Below the pieces are notes generated by a model that was given only the letters and a program-made list of their open reading frames with translations, ran no database searches and was not told the origin of the DNA. This document shows positions 32,607 to 42,886 of a stretch of 64,000 nt of DNA, piece by piece; position 1 is the first letter of the stretch, and every line of letters starts with the position of its first letter. Source of the stretch: Roseinatronobacter sp. S2 (GTDB taxonomy: Bacteria > Pseudomonadota > Alphaproteobacteria > Rhodobacterales > Rhodobacteraceae); NCBI RefSeq assembly GCF_029581395.1, contig NZ_CP121113.1:2600001-2664000 (forward strand), given 5' to 3'. The translations under genes and the position numbers were made by a program.

Positions 32607-34817
32607 TCAAAACTCAAGAAGTCTGGCTTGCGATCCGTCAGACTGTCGACCCAAGCCCCGTTTGGACTGGAAACCACCAGCAGGCAGCAGGGTGTCACTT
32701 GATGGCATTTTCAACACCTTGGCCGACGAACCCGAAGTTCTGTTGAATTTGAAGTTGGACAACTCGCCCAACAAAATATCCGCTTGCTGCTGTAACGAAC
32801 TGGCAGCGGCATTGGTTTCTTCCGCCACGGCGGCATTGTGCTGTGTTACCTGGTCCAGTTGGTTCACGCCTGAATTGATCTCTCCCAGTGCACTTGACTG
32901 ATCTGCAGCGGCAATTGCGATAGAAGACGCCTGATCTGATACATCCTTTGCCTTGTGTAGAATTTGCTCCAAACTTCCCCCTGTTCTTGTGACAAGCGAA
33001 GAACCGGCTTCCACTTGTTGCGCGCTTTCAGAAATCAATCCTTTGATTTCCCTGGCGGAATCGGATGCACGCTGTGCAAGGCCGCGGACTTCTGAGGCGA
33101 CCACAGCAAAGCCACGACCAGCCTCTCCCGCGCGTGCGGCTTCGACGCCGGCGTTCAGGGCCAACAGATTTGTCTGGAACGCGATGTCATCAATCACCCC
33201 GATAATTCGGGTAATTTGATCAGAGGATTTTTCGATCTTCTGCATGGCTGCAATCGCGTCCCGAACAATGGCTGTCCCTTCTTCAGCGATCATCCGGTTG
33301 TCACGCGTCACGTTTTCAGCGGTCTTTGCAAGCTCGGCGGTCGAGCGAACACTTTCCGTAAGCTCGTTCAGCGCCGCAGCCGATTGTTCGAGAGTTGCAG
33401 CCTGCGTTTCGGCACGCCCCGACAAATCCTGCGCGGCAGACGTGATCTCATCAGATCCACCACGAACTTGCTCTGCGACGGACACAATACGCGACATTGT
33501 ATCTGCCAGATTTGAGGCGACAGTATTGAACGCGGTGCGCAGTTCTTCGTACTCTGCAGGAAACGGGTCATTGGCGGGGCTGGAAATGGTATGTGTCAAT
33601 TCGCCTTGTGCCAACCGCGTCAATGCGTCTTCCACATCGCGAACAACACGCGTCTGGCGGCGCCGCTCATGTTCCTGTTTTTCAGTTGCCGCGGCTTCGA
33701 TCCGACGCGCTTCTTCTTCTGCCTGAAGCCGGGCGGCGGCATTTTCCTTGAACACAGCGAGGGCTTGACCCATTTGCGCGATATCACCGCTACCCTGGGC
33801 ATCTGTGATTTCCACGGACAGCTCCCCGTTCGCAAGTCGCGTCGTCTGCTGGACAAGTCTGGACAGCCTGCGCGACAACGAGAAAGACAAGGACCCTGCG
33901 ATTATTGACCCAAACACAGCTGCGAAGGCCACGCCTGCCAGAATTGAAAATACGGTCTGATCAATCAGATCGTGTGCGGAAGCATTCAGCGCTTCGCGCG
34001 CCGTGCGGATTTCTTCCAGCACGCGGGTCAACTGCGACATGACCTGTGTCGTTGTTGAAAGCACAGCGTCCAGAGTTTCCCTGCTGGACATTTCGACATC
34101 ACGAATTTGATCTGCCAGCGCCCAGAATTCTGAAAGACCCCGCTGGGTAACACCCAGAAGCGCACGTTCATCAGCGCTCAAGCCACTTGCTGTCAGGCGA
34201 GACAGGAAACCGAGCGTCGCCTCATATGGTGCGGTGGCCGTGTCCAGTTCCGATAGCGGCATTCCATCGATGAATCTGTCGACACGGACCCGTGTTACAA
34301 GAAAACTCTCAGAGGCACGCAGCGCGAGATAGGCCGCAGTGTCCGCCTCACGTTCTTCCAGTAAAGTCACGAGGCGCCCCAGATTACGGCGGTGTTCAAT
34401 CCCCAGGGATTGCAACCCGGATTTCAGCACCTCGCGCTGGTTGTAGGTCTCCACAAAGGCCGAAAGCTCTGCAAGATGGCGGTCTTTCATAACAGCCATA
34501 TCCAAGGCTGTGTCGAAGCCGGCATCTGCAAGCAACAAGGCCACGTCGCGGACCTGCTGCATTTCAATGACGGTTCGTTCGGCATCGGCCGGGTCCGCAG
34601 TACGCCTGTATTCTTGCAGCGCCAGACCTGCCTCTGTGACTTCTCGCCCCAGACCGACCGCAGATATTGTAATGCCCATCGCGGATTCAATATCACTGAC
34701 CGCATCTGTCATTGATGCCAGCCTTTGCCAGCTAAATAGCCCAAGTGCGACGATCAGGACCAGGACAATAGAAAAGCCGCTGGCGATTTGTGTAGCTGTT
34801 TTGGTATTTTTCAACAT
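32607..34817 (-). CDS. Methyl-accepting chemotaxis protein with large periplasmic domain
   Basis: A 736-residue receptor. A TM helix (about 11-30) is followed by a helical sensor domain, a second TM (about 288-310), a HAMP region (about 312-365), a second HAMP-like segment with [18 protein letters not shown], and the cytoplasmic signalling coil. The hairpin tip is recognised by [36 protein letters not shown] sequence, which docks CheA/CheW. The sensor region resembles four-helix-bundle MCP sensors. The ligand is unknown. It is the last gene of the leftward arm of the che cluster, 100 bases downstream of the second MCP. Confidence 0.93.
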   Translation of the reverse strand: MLKNTKTATQIASGFSIVLVLIVALGLFSWQRLASMTDAVSDIESAMGITISAVGLGREVTEAGLALQEYRRTADPADAERTVIEMQQVRDVALLLADAGFDTALDMAVMKDRHLAELSAFVETYNQREVLKSGLQSLGIEHRRNLGRLVTLLEEREADTAAYLALRASESFLVTRVRVDRFIDGMPLSELDTATAPYEATLGFLSRLTASGLSADERALLGVTQRGLSEFWALADQIRDVEMSSRETLDAVLSTTTQVMSQLTRVLEEIRTAREALNASAHDLIDQTVFSILAGVAFAAVFGSIIAGSLSFSLSRRLSRLVQQTTRLANGELSVEITDAQGSGDIAQMGQALAVFKENAAARLQAEEEARRIEAAATEKQEHERRRQTRVVRDVEDALTRLAQGELTHTISSPANDPFPAEYEELRTAFNTVASNLADTMSRIVSVAEQVRGGSDEITSAAQDLSGRAETQAATLEQSAAALNELTESVRSTAELAKTAENVTRDNRMIAEEGTAIVRDAIAAMQKIEKSSDQITRIIGVIDDIAFQTNLLALNAGVEAARAGEAGRGFAVVASEVRGLAQRASDSAREIKGLISESAQQVEAGSSLVTRTGGSLEQILHKAKDVSDQASSIAIAAADQSSALGEINSGVNQLDQVTQHNAAVAEETNAAASSLQQQADILLGELSNFKFNRTSGSSAKVLKMPSSDTLLPAGGFQSKRGLGRQSDGSQARLLEF

Positions 34818-34917
34818 GGTTTCCCTCAGGACTTAGCTGAATTGCGTGGAAAGTAGTGGAGTCGGCTGGAACCTGAACACTGGCGGCTCATTTGTCTGAA
34901 AGCAGGGCATCTGGTCA

Positions 34918-36570
34918 TCACCCACTTCTGGAGAAACGTATTTCGGAATCAACTTTGGTAGATGCTGCAGGATGTTCGATACCGGACCAATCCATCCGAT
35001 CCGGCGTTGTCAGGTAGGATTGCAAAGTGGCCACCAGTTCATCTGCCTGCTTGCCGATACTGACGGCCACAGCGCGCGCATCCTGCGCGGCGTCTTGTGT
35101 CTGCGCATTGATGGATTCCGCCTGATCCATTACAGTATCTGTCCGGTGCAATCCTGCCAGTTGATCGGTAGATGCGGCACTGATGCCATCCATAAGCCTG
35201 CGAACTTCAGAGGCACGCTCGACGATACCGGACAAGGCGTCAGTCGTGCGGCGGACAAGTCCTGCACCGTTGCTGACATGGCCGGACCCTTGCGCAATGA
35301 GCGCGCGAATTTCCCGGGCAGACCCGGAAGCACGTTCGGCCAGGCCGCGCACTTCGGCTGCAACAACGGCAAAACCGCGTCCGGCATCACCCGCGCGGGC
35401 CGCCTCGACGCCCGCATTCAGCGCAAGAAGATTGGTCTGGAAGGCAATATCTTCAATCACGCCGATGATTCGTGATATTTGTTCGGAACTTTCTTCAATC
35501 GCGCGCATGGCTTCTACAGCATCTTGCATGATGCTGCGTCCCGCTGTGGCCTGACTTTCGCTTTCGCGGCTTTCATCCGTTGCCGCGCGGGAGTCAGCCT
35601 GGCTGGAATCCACAAGTTCAATCACACGCTGCAAGGCGATACGGCCATCGCGCAGACTGGCAGTCTGGGCTTGTGCCCGCTCGAACAGTTGCTGCGCCGC
35701 GCGTTCAATTTCAACTGCTTCGGACCTGACAGAGCCTGCGACAAGGTCCACACGAACCATAAGATCATCCTGCAACAGCAAAGTCTGGTTATAAGCTTGA
35801 CGAATACTTTCATATTCGGCCGGGAATGGATCATTATCCGGGCTGTCGATGGTGGCCTTCAGATTTCCTTCTGACAAACGCAACAATCCAGCCTCCAACT
35901 CTTGAACGACACGCTTTTGACGGGCTGCCTCTGCGGCTTTTTCTGCTGCGACCTGTTCTGCCAGCTCTGCTTGATGAAGACGCAATGCTTCTGCTTCATC
36001 GCTGGCGGCCCGGGCTTTCCGGGCCTCGCATGTTGCCCGCGACAAGGCACGGCGAATTAATTCCGCGATGATCACCAGCGCGACAGCTTCGACAAGCAAG
36101 ATGGCAGCGTGCAGCAACACGCGCCCAATGTCAGTCCCCCCGGGCAAAACGGCGGCGGGCAGCACGAGCGTCAACGTCAGGTGATGCACGGCAACCAGCC
36201 CCGTATAAAGGACGATAGCGCGCCAGTTGCAGTAAATCCCAAGCACGGCCAATGCGGCAAAGAACTGCATATGCATGTCTGGCTGCCACGGGTGTTCGGA
36301 AAACTGCGCCACCAATAGCGCAACGCCGATCGCAAGTGCTGCGGCGGATGTCAGTTGCACGCTTTCGCCAGCGGGGTTTCGTTTGTATTCAAATGTCACG
36401 ACACCCGCCAATGCCGTCATGCACAACAGGATATATGTTGACGGAACGGCAAGTGCCCATGCGATGAACACGGCCTGTGCAACCATCCCCCATAGCAACA
36501 GGCAGATTCCAAATGCGCCATGCTTGCGGATCGCGACGAGCATTTCGGGCGCCGGGTTGAGTGTCGCCAT
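34918..36570 (-). CDS. Methyl-accepting chemotaxis protein with multi-helix membrane domain
   Basis: A 550-residue receptor-like protein. The first 180 residues hold about five or six hydrophobic helices (for example [21 protein letters not shown] and [16 protein letters not shown]) and no sizeable periplasmic domain. Then comes a coil with [18 protein letters not shown] and the signalling tip [19 protein letters not shown]. It may sense membrane state, redox or an internal signal. ATG 36570 lies 3 bases after the upstream small gene's stop, and AAGGAA overlaps that gene's end, so the two are coupled. It resembles the multi-helix receptors such as IcpA that accompany che operons of rhizobia, a comparison and not an identification. 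Confidence 0.9.
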   Translation of the reverse strand: MATLNPAPEMLVAIRKHGAFGICLLLWGMVAQAVFIAWALAVPSTYILLCMTALAGVVTFEYKRNPAGESVQLTSAAALAIGVALLVAQFSEHPWQPDMHMQFFAALAVLGIYCNWRAIVLYTGLVAVHHLTLTLVLPAAVLPGGTDIGRVLLHAAILLVEAVALVIIAELIRRALSRATCEARKARAASDEAEALRLHQAELAEQVAAEKAAEAARQKRVVQELEAGLLRLSEGNLKATIDSPDNDPFPAEYESIRQAYNQTLLLQDDLMVRVDLVAGSVRSEAVEIERAAQQLFERAQAQTASLRDGRIALQRVIELVDSSQADSRAATDESRESESQATAGRSIMQDAVEAMRAIEESSEQISRIIGVIEDIAFQTNLLALNAGVEAARAGDAGRGFAVVAAEVRGLAERASGSAREIRALIAQGSGHVSNGAGLVRRTTDALSGIVERASEVRRLMDGISAASTDQLAGLHRTDTVMDQAESINAQTQDAAQDARAVAVSIGKQADELVATLQSYLTTPDRMDWSGIEHPAASTKVDSEIRFSRSG

Positions 36571-36572
36571 TC

Positions 36573-36917
36573 CTAGTTTTCCTTTATGATGGACGGGACA
36601 GTGCAAAAACTGCCCGATCTGATCGCAAGCTGAACTGCAGGTTCGGAAACACGGCGCGCCAGACTGGTTTTCAACTGATCAGGCTGGTCGGTAACATCGA
36701 ATTCGACCAGATAGCCGTTCCATCGCAGATCCCGTATCGGTAACCCCAGTTGCGCTGCTTCTCGAAGTATTGCCGCCCGTGGCACCGTCGGTGAGAATAA
36801 AAGTGCGGTCACATTATCCTGCGCCCCGGGCAAGGCATGAAGGATGATCAGTGCCGCGATCCCTGATACAGAAACCACCAATGGAACGATCCTTTCAGAC
36901 TGGATTTGCAGTGTCAT
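36573..36917 (-). CDS. Small membrane-anchored protein of the che cluster
   Basis: A 114-residue protein with one hydrophobic segment (about 9-28, [20 protein letters not shown]) and a soluble C-terminal part with [37 protein letters not shown] do not recognise the family. Its position, immediately before the multi-helix MCP and after cheD and cheB, implies a chemotaxis-related role. Upstream ATG codons exist (to 36962), and I chose MTLQIQSER because it precedes the membrane segment closely. Confidence 0.55.
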   Translation of the reverse strand: MTLQIQSERIVPLVVSVSGIAALIILHALPGAQDNVTALLFSPTVPRAAILREAAQLGLPIRDLRWNGYLVEFDVTDQPDQLKTSLARRVSEPAVQLAIRSGSFCTVPSIIKEN

Positions 36918-37044
36918 TCTGTCATGGCCCCCAACATGGCCCCCAAGGCTTTTGATCATCATACCCGCCGCATGTTAATGAGTGCTTATCGCGCCCAAAA
37001 ATCTGTGCAGATGATCCACAGGAATCTTGCCAGTCGCGATCTGT

Positions 37045-37563
37045 TCAGAACAGCTCGACGTCGCCGGACAGCGGGCGCGAAAGCTTTTCAACAGGGGGCG
37101 GCGCATCATTTCCAAGAAGCTGAACCTGCACACGCCCCGAAGTTGGCCAGAAACGCACCCGCCGGGCTTCATGACCACACAGATCACCACTCACCACGCG
37201 AATACCGTCATTTTGAAGTATCCTGTGCGCCGCATCCGCATTGCGCCGGCCTATGTCGGGCAGTGAAGGCATCATTCTTGCACCACCGAACAGCTTGGCC
37301 TGCATACGATTGCGCAGCGCGCCTTGCCGCAGCAATCCGTTGATCAGCGTTTCCATTGCTGCGGCGGCAAAACGGATGTCACCCGATCCCGACACCGGAT
37401 CAGGCAACAGGAAATGATTCATCCCACCGATCCCACGCTCGGGATCAAAGATGCATGCGGACACGCATGAACCAAGAACTGTCGTGATAACAACGTCCGG
37501 TTGCTCGGATATCCGATGCTCCCCCTGGACAATATGAATAACCTTGGGCCGGGAGGTGGTCAT
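37045..37563 (-). CDS. cheD: Chemoreceptor glutamine deamidase CheD
   Basis: A 172-residue enzyme that deamidates receptor glutamines. It contains the catalytic cysteine in VVITTVLGSCVSACIFDP and the following GGMNHFLLP with histidine, then the LINGLLRQGALRNRMQAKLFGGARMM block, all CheD signatures. ATG 37563 overlaps the cheB stop by 4 bases. CheB is itself a deamidase-methylesterase, so both modification enzymes are produced together. Confidence 0.95.
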   Translation of the reverse strand: MTTSRPKVIHIVQGEHRISEQPDVVITTVLGSCVSACIFDPERGIGGMNHFLLPDPVSGSGDIRFAAAAMETLINGLLRQGALRNRMQAKLFGGARMMPSLPDIGRRNADAAHRILQNDGIRVVSGDLCGHEARRVRFWPTSGRVQVQLLGNDAPPPVEKLSRPLSGDVELF

Positions 37564-38567
37564 GACAACGCCCTTCCTTGCCGGTAAGCCGCCCGCGAAT
37601 GATCACGCAACAGGGCCTTGCCGATAAACGCGAGGGGAAGCACATCTACCACCCCTCCCAGTTCAACAGCAACGCGCGGCATGCCCCAGACCACGGAGCT
37701 GCCTTTGTCCTGAGCCACCGTATAAGCCCCGGCCGCGCGCAAACTGCGCATGCCTGCTGCGCCATCAGCCCCCATTCCGGTTAGAATTGCGGCGCTGATT
37801 GCCACGTCACCTGCCAGCATTGCGCCATGTTCAAACAGGACATCCACCGACGGGCAGTGCCCGGAAACAGCGTTCCCATCAATAAGCCGTGTCATGAACC
37901 CGCCACGCTGAACGACACCAAGATGGCGGTCATTTCCCGCCGCGATATGCACACAGCCCTTGCGCAGCGGCACGCCATGTCCGGCCGCAACCACGTTGGG
38001 GCGCACCGTTTCGTTCAGGCGACGAATCAGCCCCTCCGCAAAACCGGGGCGAATATGCTGAACCACCAATGTCGGGGGACAATCTTCGGGAAATGCAGAT
38101 AGAATCGTCTCCAATGCGGTGATGCCGCCGGTCGAGGCACCGATCAGGAGCAACCTGTTTTGTGGCGGCCCGCCCAGTGCAGGTGGCGTGGGGGCCGCCT
38201 GTATCCGTGGCGGCGGCTGTCTTGCCGCGCCAAGGCCCGCAGACAATACTGCAACCAGCCGCACTGCCGCTGCGTGATCATCAAGCCTGAACAGCGTACT
38301 TGACGTTGCAGCCGCTCCTTCTCCATAGACCACCAGGTCGGCAGATATCATTTTCAGCATATCAAGCAGCGCGGAAAACTCCGACGTGCGCGTGAAATCC
38401 GCTGCGATCGCGACGCGTTTGGGCATGTGCTGTTCGGCAAGCTGATACGTCTCGCCCAAGGTGCCAGCTTCGGCAACAGCAACCATACCGACATCAGCAC
38501 ATAGCGACATCAGCAATTTTCGTCGGGTGCGATTCGGGTCCGCGATAAGGATAACCGGGTCAGTCAC
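37560..38567 (-). CDS. cheB: Chemotaxis methylesterase/deamidase CheB with degenerate receiver
   Basis: A 335-residue protein. Its C-terminal methylesterase is complete: S145 in LLIGASTGGIT, H171 in VVQHIRPGF and the aspartate in TGMGADGAAGM. The N-terminal receiver is degenerate: the acid pair is AD rather than DD (residues 9-10), and the phospho-acceptor strand reads RVAIAADFTRT, with Ala where LDxxMP would place Asp. Control by CheA phosphorylation is therefore doubtful. GTG 38567 is the start, after AAGGAG; an upstream ATG (38585) contains that site and is unlikely. It is first in the minus-strand arm. Confidence 0.9.
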   Translation of the reverse strand: MTDPVILIADPNRTRRKLLMSLCADVGMVAVAEAGTLGETYQLAEQHMPKRVAIAADFTRTSEFSALLDMLKMISADLVVYGEGAAATSSTLFRLDDHAAAVRLVAVLSAGLGAARQPPPRIQAAPTPPALGGPPQNRLLLIGASTGGITALETILSAFPEDCPPTLVVQHIRPGFAEGLIRRLNETVRPNVVAAGHGVPLRKGCVHIAAGNDRHLGVVQRGGFMTRLIDGNAVSGHCPSVDVLFEHGAMLAGDVAISAAILTGMGADGAAGMRSLRAAGAYTVAQDKGSSVVWGMPRVAVELGGVVDVLPLAFIGKALLRDHSRAAYRQGRALS

Positions 38568-38779
38568 ATGAGGCTCCTTCAGCAATTGAGTCGAAACTAA
38601 CCCACACTGCTTAAGAAACTCTGTGCATCCGCCTGATGATTTTACAAAAGAAGCGACTGGCCCGAAACCAAATCTTAAGGGACCGGTGCTACCCCTAGGT
38701 CAGATGCGAACATGACGTCGCATGTTGAAACCGGACAGATGCGCCAGAAAGCGTTGATGGGCCACGAAAAGGGGGTGCC

Positions 38780-39055
38780 ATGCCAGAATTGAAACTGCCG
38801 GAAGTCCTCGATCAGCGCGGCGCGCAGATCATGGCCACGCAACTTCTGGACAGGCTGGAACAGGACGTTGTGCTTGATGCAACAGATGTCAGGCGCCTTG
38901 GCGGGGCCGGTCTGGAAATGCTGATTTCCGCGCAGCGCCAATGGCAAGAAGACTGCAAGCAATTTGAAATAAGAAACTGGTCACCTGCAATATTAAAGGT
39001 TCTGGAAGTTCTGGGTCTTGACCCACAATCATTAAGAGTGGAGGTCCAAAAATGA
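38780..39055 (+). CDS. STAS-domain chemotaxis protein (CheS-like)
   Basis: A 91-residue STAS protein: LPEVLDQRGAQIMATQLLDRLEQDVVLDATDVRRLGGAGLEMLI, then the helix FEIRNWSPAILKVLEVLGLDP. In Sinorhizobium a small STAS protein (CheS) at the head of the che operon binds CheA and speeds loss of CheY1 phosphate; position and size match here, while sequence identity is not tested. ATG 38780 follows AAAGGGGG. Its stop overlaps cheY by 4 bases, and it heads the plus-strand arm. The 212 bases before it, shared with cheB, should hold both promoters. Confidence 0.85.
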   Translation: MPELKLPEVLDQRGAQIMATQLLDRLEQDVVLDATDVRRLGGAGLEMLISAQRQWQEDCKQFEIRNWSPAILKVLEVLGLDPQSLRVEVQK

Positions 39056-39420
39056 CCGCGCGTATTCTGGCTGTTGACGATTCCCCCACAATACGCGGCC
39101 TTGTCGCAGATGTTCTGCGCAAGGCAGGATTCGAGGTTTTTCTTGCGTCAGACGGGGTAGAAGGCGTGGGAACCCTGCCCGACGCCGATCCGGACCTTAT
39201 AATAACCGACATCAACATGCCAAAGATGGACGGGTTCGGCCTGATTGAAACGGTGCGTGCCACCGGCAGCTATTCAAGCATCCCGATATTGGTCCTGACG
39301 ACAGAAAGCAGCGCCGAACTGAAGACACGCGCACGCAATGCAGGGGCAACCGGCTGGATTGTCAAACCCTTCGATGACGAGCGCTTGCTTGCGGTTATCG
39401 ACCGCGTATTGGGGAGGTAA
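39052..39420 (+). CDS. cheY: Response regulator CheY
   Basis: A 122-residue single receiver domain with acid pair D9-D10 (AVDDSPTIRG), phospho-acceptor D53 (ITDINMPKMDG), switch T84 (LTTES) and K105 (IVKPF), all intact. It takes phosphate from CheA and binds the flagellar switch or acts as a phosphate sink. It overlaps the STAS gene by 4 bases and stops 5 bases before cheA. Confidence 0.95.
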   Translation: MTARILAVDDSPTIRGLVADVLRKAGFEVFLASDGVEGVGTLPDADPDLIITDINMPKMDGFGLIETVRATGSYSSIPILVLTTESSAELKTRARNAGATGWIVKPFDDERLLAVIDRVLGR

Positions 39421-39425
39421 CCCGC

Positions 39426-41537
39426 ATGCCCGATATGGATCAGTTCCTGGAAATGTTTTTTGTCGAATGCGACGAATTGCTCGAAAGTCTGGCAACCGGC
39501 TTGCGGGCGATGGAAGCGCCGGAGCACGAGAAAGAAACCGTTCATTCGGTATTCAGAGCTGTGCACTCGATGAAAGGCGCGGCGGCTGCATTCGGTCTGA
39601 ACGATCTGGTTACATTTGCCCATCGGTTCGAGACGGTCCTCGACTTGCTGCGGTCTGACAGGTTGATTGCAGACGAAGACGTGATGACCGTGCTACATCG
39701 CGCGTCCGACCTGCTGGCAGATCTTGTCTCCGCCGCGCGCCAGTCACGCGGCGCGGATCAGGCGCGTATTTCAGAGCTTCTTGAAGAACTCGACCGCTTG
39801 ATCGGCGATGACGGCGACGATGGGAATGGCAGTGATCTTGCGATGGAATTCGTCCCGCTGACACTGGATTTCGCGCCGCTGGGCGCCAACCCGGCCACTA
39901 CGACCTACAAGATCATCATGGCGCCCGACCCCGAATTGTACCGCACAGGCAATGATCCGGCAGCCCTTATCACCGCGCTCGCGCAGCTTGGCGACGCGTC
40001 GGTCACATTGAACGCAAGCAATGTTCCGAAACTATCCATCTGGTCGCAAGATGAGGCGCGATTGAAATGGGAGATCGACCTGAGCACCGCAGCGTCAGTC
40101 GCTGACATCCATCAAGTCTTTGAATTCGTTGTGGACTGCTGCCAACTGGAAATCACCCAACAGGTGGATGACACGCCGAAGGAAGCCGCGCCCGACGTCA
40201 CTGAACAACCGGAAAAGACAACGCAACCCACGCCGGACGCGGAAGCGATTTCGCATAAGGTCGGGGACGGCCGCAACGCGGTATCCCCCTCCGGTGGCAC
40301 CGCCGGGCATATCGCACAATCCACCGGGCAGACCGCGACGATCAGGGTCAGTCTGGACCGGGTTGACAAGTTGATGAACATGATTGGCGAATTGGTCATC
40401 AAGGAAGCCATGCTCTATCAGGTAATAGAGACCGCAGGGTTCACCGAAGAACCCGATGTCGTGACAGCCTTGGAAGGCATACGCCAACTTGCGGGCGACA
40501 TTCAGGAAAGCGTCATGTCTATTCGGGCACAACCATTGAAACTGGTGTTCCAACGGATGCATCGCATATTGCGCGAAGCGGCGGAAGCGACCGGAAAGAA
40601 AGTTCGCCTCGAATCGATCGGCGAAAACACCGAAGTCGACAAGACAATGATCGAACGGCTGATCGACCCCTTGACCCATATGATCAGGAATTCAATTGAT
40701 CATGGTCTGGAAGATGCGCTCACGCGTCAACGCCGTGGAAAGCCTCATGAAGGGACAATCACGCTCAGCGCAGCGCACCGGTCTGGCCGCGTTCAGATCG
40801 AAGTCTCTGATGATGGGGGTGGTATCAACCGTGAACGCGTCCGCCAGATAGCAGAGGAACGCGGGCTAATCCCCCACGGTGCCACCCTTTCCCCGAACGA
40901 AGTCGATTCGCTTCTTTTCCTGCCTGGGTTTTCCTCCAAGGAAGAAGTATCTGCGCTATCGGGGCGCGGTGTCGGCCTTGATGTGGTGCGTCGTGAAATA
41001 ATGTCGCTGGGCGGCCGCGTCATGATCCAGTCCAAAGAAGGGCACGGAACAACATTTTCCATTGCCTTGCCACTGACACTGGCAGTGCTGGAAGGAATGC
41101 TCATCCAGTTGCGGGACCAGACCATGGTTCTGCCCATCACCGCAGTTCAGGAAACCTTGCGGCCGACATCTGCAACGCTTCACGGCATCGGAAAGCATGG
41201 CAGGGTACTGTCCAACAGGGGCGAGTTGATCCCGATCATAGATCTTGCATGCGCCTTCGGGCTTCGCGATACACCTGCAGCACTTGATGGTGGCGTCCTT
41301 ATTGTCGTCGAGACGGACACCCACAAGCGTGCAGCCCTGCATGTCGACGGTATATTTGACCAGCGTCAGGTCGTCATTAAAAGCTTGGAAGAAAACTATG
41401 GGCGCGTGCCTGGTGTTTCCGCAGCAACCATCCTGGGAGACGGAAAAATTGCCCTGATTATAGACCCTGAAGAAATCGTCCTTTCCTCATTGTCCGAGCA
41501 TGGTCGCTCTGCAATGGCCTTCGCAGCAAACGGGTGA
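39426..41537 (+). CDS. cheA: Chemotaxis histidine kinase CheA
   Basis: A 703-residue kinase with the HPt domain (1-105; phospho-histidine H47 in RAVHSMKGAA), a linker with low-complexity residues, dimerisation (about 295-365), ATPase (about 390-545; N-box MIRNSIDHGLE, G-boxes DDGGGI and GRGVGLDVV) and CheW-like regulatory domain (about 550-690). It phosphorylates the two CheY proteins. The middle region (about 130-290) is poorly conserved and should include CheY binding. It is placed between cheY and cheW in one transcript. Confidence 0.96.
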   Translation: MPDMDQFLEMFFVECDELLESLATGLRAMEAPEHEKETVHSVFRAVHSMKGAAAAFGLNDLVTFAHRFETVLDLLRSDRLIADEDVMTVLHRASDLLADLVSAARQSRGADQARISELLEELDRLIGDDGDDGNGSDLAMEFVPLTLDFAPLGANPATTTYKIIMAPDPELYRTGNDPAALITALAQLGDASVTLNASNVPKLSIWSQDEARLKWEIDLSTAASVADIHQVFEFVVDCCQLEITQQVDDTPKEAAPDVTEQPEKTTQPTPDAEAISHKVGDGRNAVSPSGGTAGHIAQSTGQTATIRVSLDRVDKLMNMIGELVIKEAMLYQVIETAGFTEEPDVVTALEGIRQLAGDIQESVMSIRAQPLKLVFQRMHRILREAAEATGKKVRLESIGENTEVDKTMIERLIDPLTHMIRNSIDHGLEDALTRQRRGKPHEGTITLSAAHRSGRVQIEVSDDGGGINRERVRQIAEERGLIPHGATLSPNEVDSLLFLPGFSSKEEVSALSGRGVGLDVVRREIMSLGGRVMIQSKEGHGTTFSIALPLTLAVLEGMLIQLRDQTMVLPITAVQETLRPTSATLHGIGKHGRVLSNRGELIPIIDLACAFGLRDTPAALDGGVLIVVETDTHKRAALHVDGIFDQRQVVIKSLEENYGRVPGVSAATILGDGKIALIIDPEEIVLSSLSEHGRSAMAFAANG

Positions 41538-41541
41538 CGCG

Positions 41542-42012
41542 ATGCTAGAAACCATGTCCCATAACTCAGTCGGCAAACAAGAAGTTGTCGCATTCAAGCT
41601 TGCAGAGCAGGATTTCTGCATAGATATCAACCTGGTGCGTGAAATACGCGGCTGGGCACCCACGACTGTCCTTCCACATGCACCCAGCTATGTAAAAGGG
41701 GTGATAAACCTGCGCGGCTCGGTTGTCACGGTGGTGGATCTGTCACAACGGCTTGGGTTTGGCCCATCAGACCCCTCCCAGCGCCACGTTGTCATCATCG
41801 CATTCCATGAAGGCAGGATTGTTGGCCTGTTGGCAGATCTGGTGTCAGATATCGTGACGATTGATGACCAGAATATTCAAGCCGTCCCGGACATCGCGTC
41901 CGACCCGTCCAGAGAATTCATCACCGGGATGATTACCTTCGACGACGGGCGCATCTTGCGCAAGATAGATCTTGCGCAACTGCTGCCGGCACCACAGCTT
42001 GCCAACGCTTGA
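41542..42012 (+). CDS. cheW: Chemotaxis coupling protein CheW
   Basis: A 156-residue adaptor linking CheA to receptors: VVAFKLAEQDFCIDINLVREI, PHAPSYVKGVINLRGSVVTVVDL and the closing LLADLVSDIVTID blocks. ATG 41542 is 4 bases after the cheA stop; ATG 41554 is an alternative. Cheek by jowl with cheA and cheR. Confidence 0.95.
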   Translation: MLETMSHNSVGKQEVVAFKLAEQDFCIDINLVREIRGWAPTTVLPHAPSYVKGVINLRGSVVTVVDLSQRLGFGPSDPSQRHVVIIAFHEGRIVGLLADLVSDIVTIDDQNIQAVPDIASDPSREFITGMITFDDGRILRKIDLAQLLPAPQLANA

Positions 42013-42017
42013 CTATC

Positions 42018-42863
42018 ATGCTGGTTGAAACACCCCCCGCTCTGACTGCGGAACAGTTTGGCCGGATCGCCGACATCGTCCGTGAGGATTCAGGAATCAT
42101 ACTGACAGAAGCAAAGCGGGGCATGTTGATGGCCCGCCTGAACCGGCGCCTGCGCGTTCTGGGGCTTTCCGGATATGGGGCATATTGCACCCTACTGGAT
42201 GGCCCGGACGGGCGGGTTGAGCGTCGAAATATGCTTTCGGCGGTGACAACCAATGTTACGGCATTTTTCAGGGAAGCACATCATTTCAACACTCTCACGC
42301 AACAGGTATTACCCCCGCTGATCGATATCGCGCGCAAAGGGGGGCGCGTCAGGCTTTGGTCCGCTGCATGCTCTTCTGGTGAAGAGCCGTACTCCATGGC
42401 CATATCTGTGCTTGAAGCCTTTCCGGAGGTGGCGCGGTATGATCTGCTGATACTTGCCACCGACATTGATCCCCTGATGGTTGAAAAAGCGCAAGCTGGC
42501 GTGTTTTCCGAAACTTCGATACAAGGCCTTGATCCGGCCAGGCTAAGGACGCATTTCACCCGCACCGGAAGTTCCTTCGAGGTGCGCGCGCCGTTGCGCA
42601 ACATGATGCGCTTTGCAGAATTGAACCTGCATCAGGAATGGCCGTTTTCTGCCGGGTTCGATGTCATTTTTTGCAGGAATGTCGTTATCTATTTCGATGA
42701 AAATGCGCGCAGGCGGCTCTGGCTGCGGTTCGCAGACCAGCTTCAGGCCGACGGCCATCTGTTCATTGGCCATTCCGAACGCCTTGACGGGCCGGCAAGC
42801 GCTGCGTTCCGTTTGGCCGGACCAACACACTATATCTCAATCGCGCGCGAGACGGGCCGATAA
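42018..42863 (+). CDS. cheR: Chemotaxis receptor methyltransferase CheR
   Basis: A 281-residue S-adenosylmethionine enzyme that methylates receptor glutamates. The N-terminal helical part (to about 80) is followed by the SAM motif VRLWSAACSSGEEPYSMA, then the acidic strand LLILATDIDPLMVEKA and the later IFCRNVVIYFDENARRRL. The start MLVETPPALTAEQF is chosen over a TTG 9 bases earlier that overlaps the cheW stop. The adaptation pair is CheR here and CheB/CheD on the other arm. Confidence 0.95.
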   Translation: MLVETPPALTAEQFGRIADIVREDSGIILTEAKRGMLMARLNRRLRVLGLSGYGAYCTLLDGPDGRVERRNMLSAVTTNVTAFFREAHHFNTLTQQVLPPLIDIARKGGRVRLWSAACSSGEEPYSMAISVLEAFPEVARYDLLILATDIDPLMVEKAQAGVFSETSIQGLDPARLRTHFTRTGSSFEVRAPLRNMMRFAELNLHQEWPFSAGFDVIFCRNVVIYFDENARRRLWLRFADQLQADGHLFIGHSERLDGPASAAFRLAGPTHYISIARETGR

Positions 42864-42886
42864 CCTCTTTCACGAAGGATACCTCT

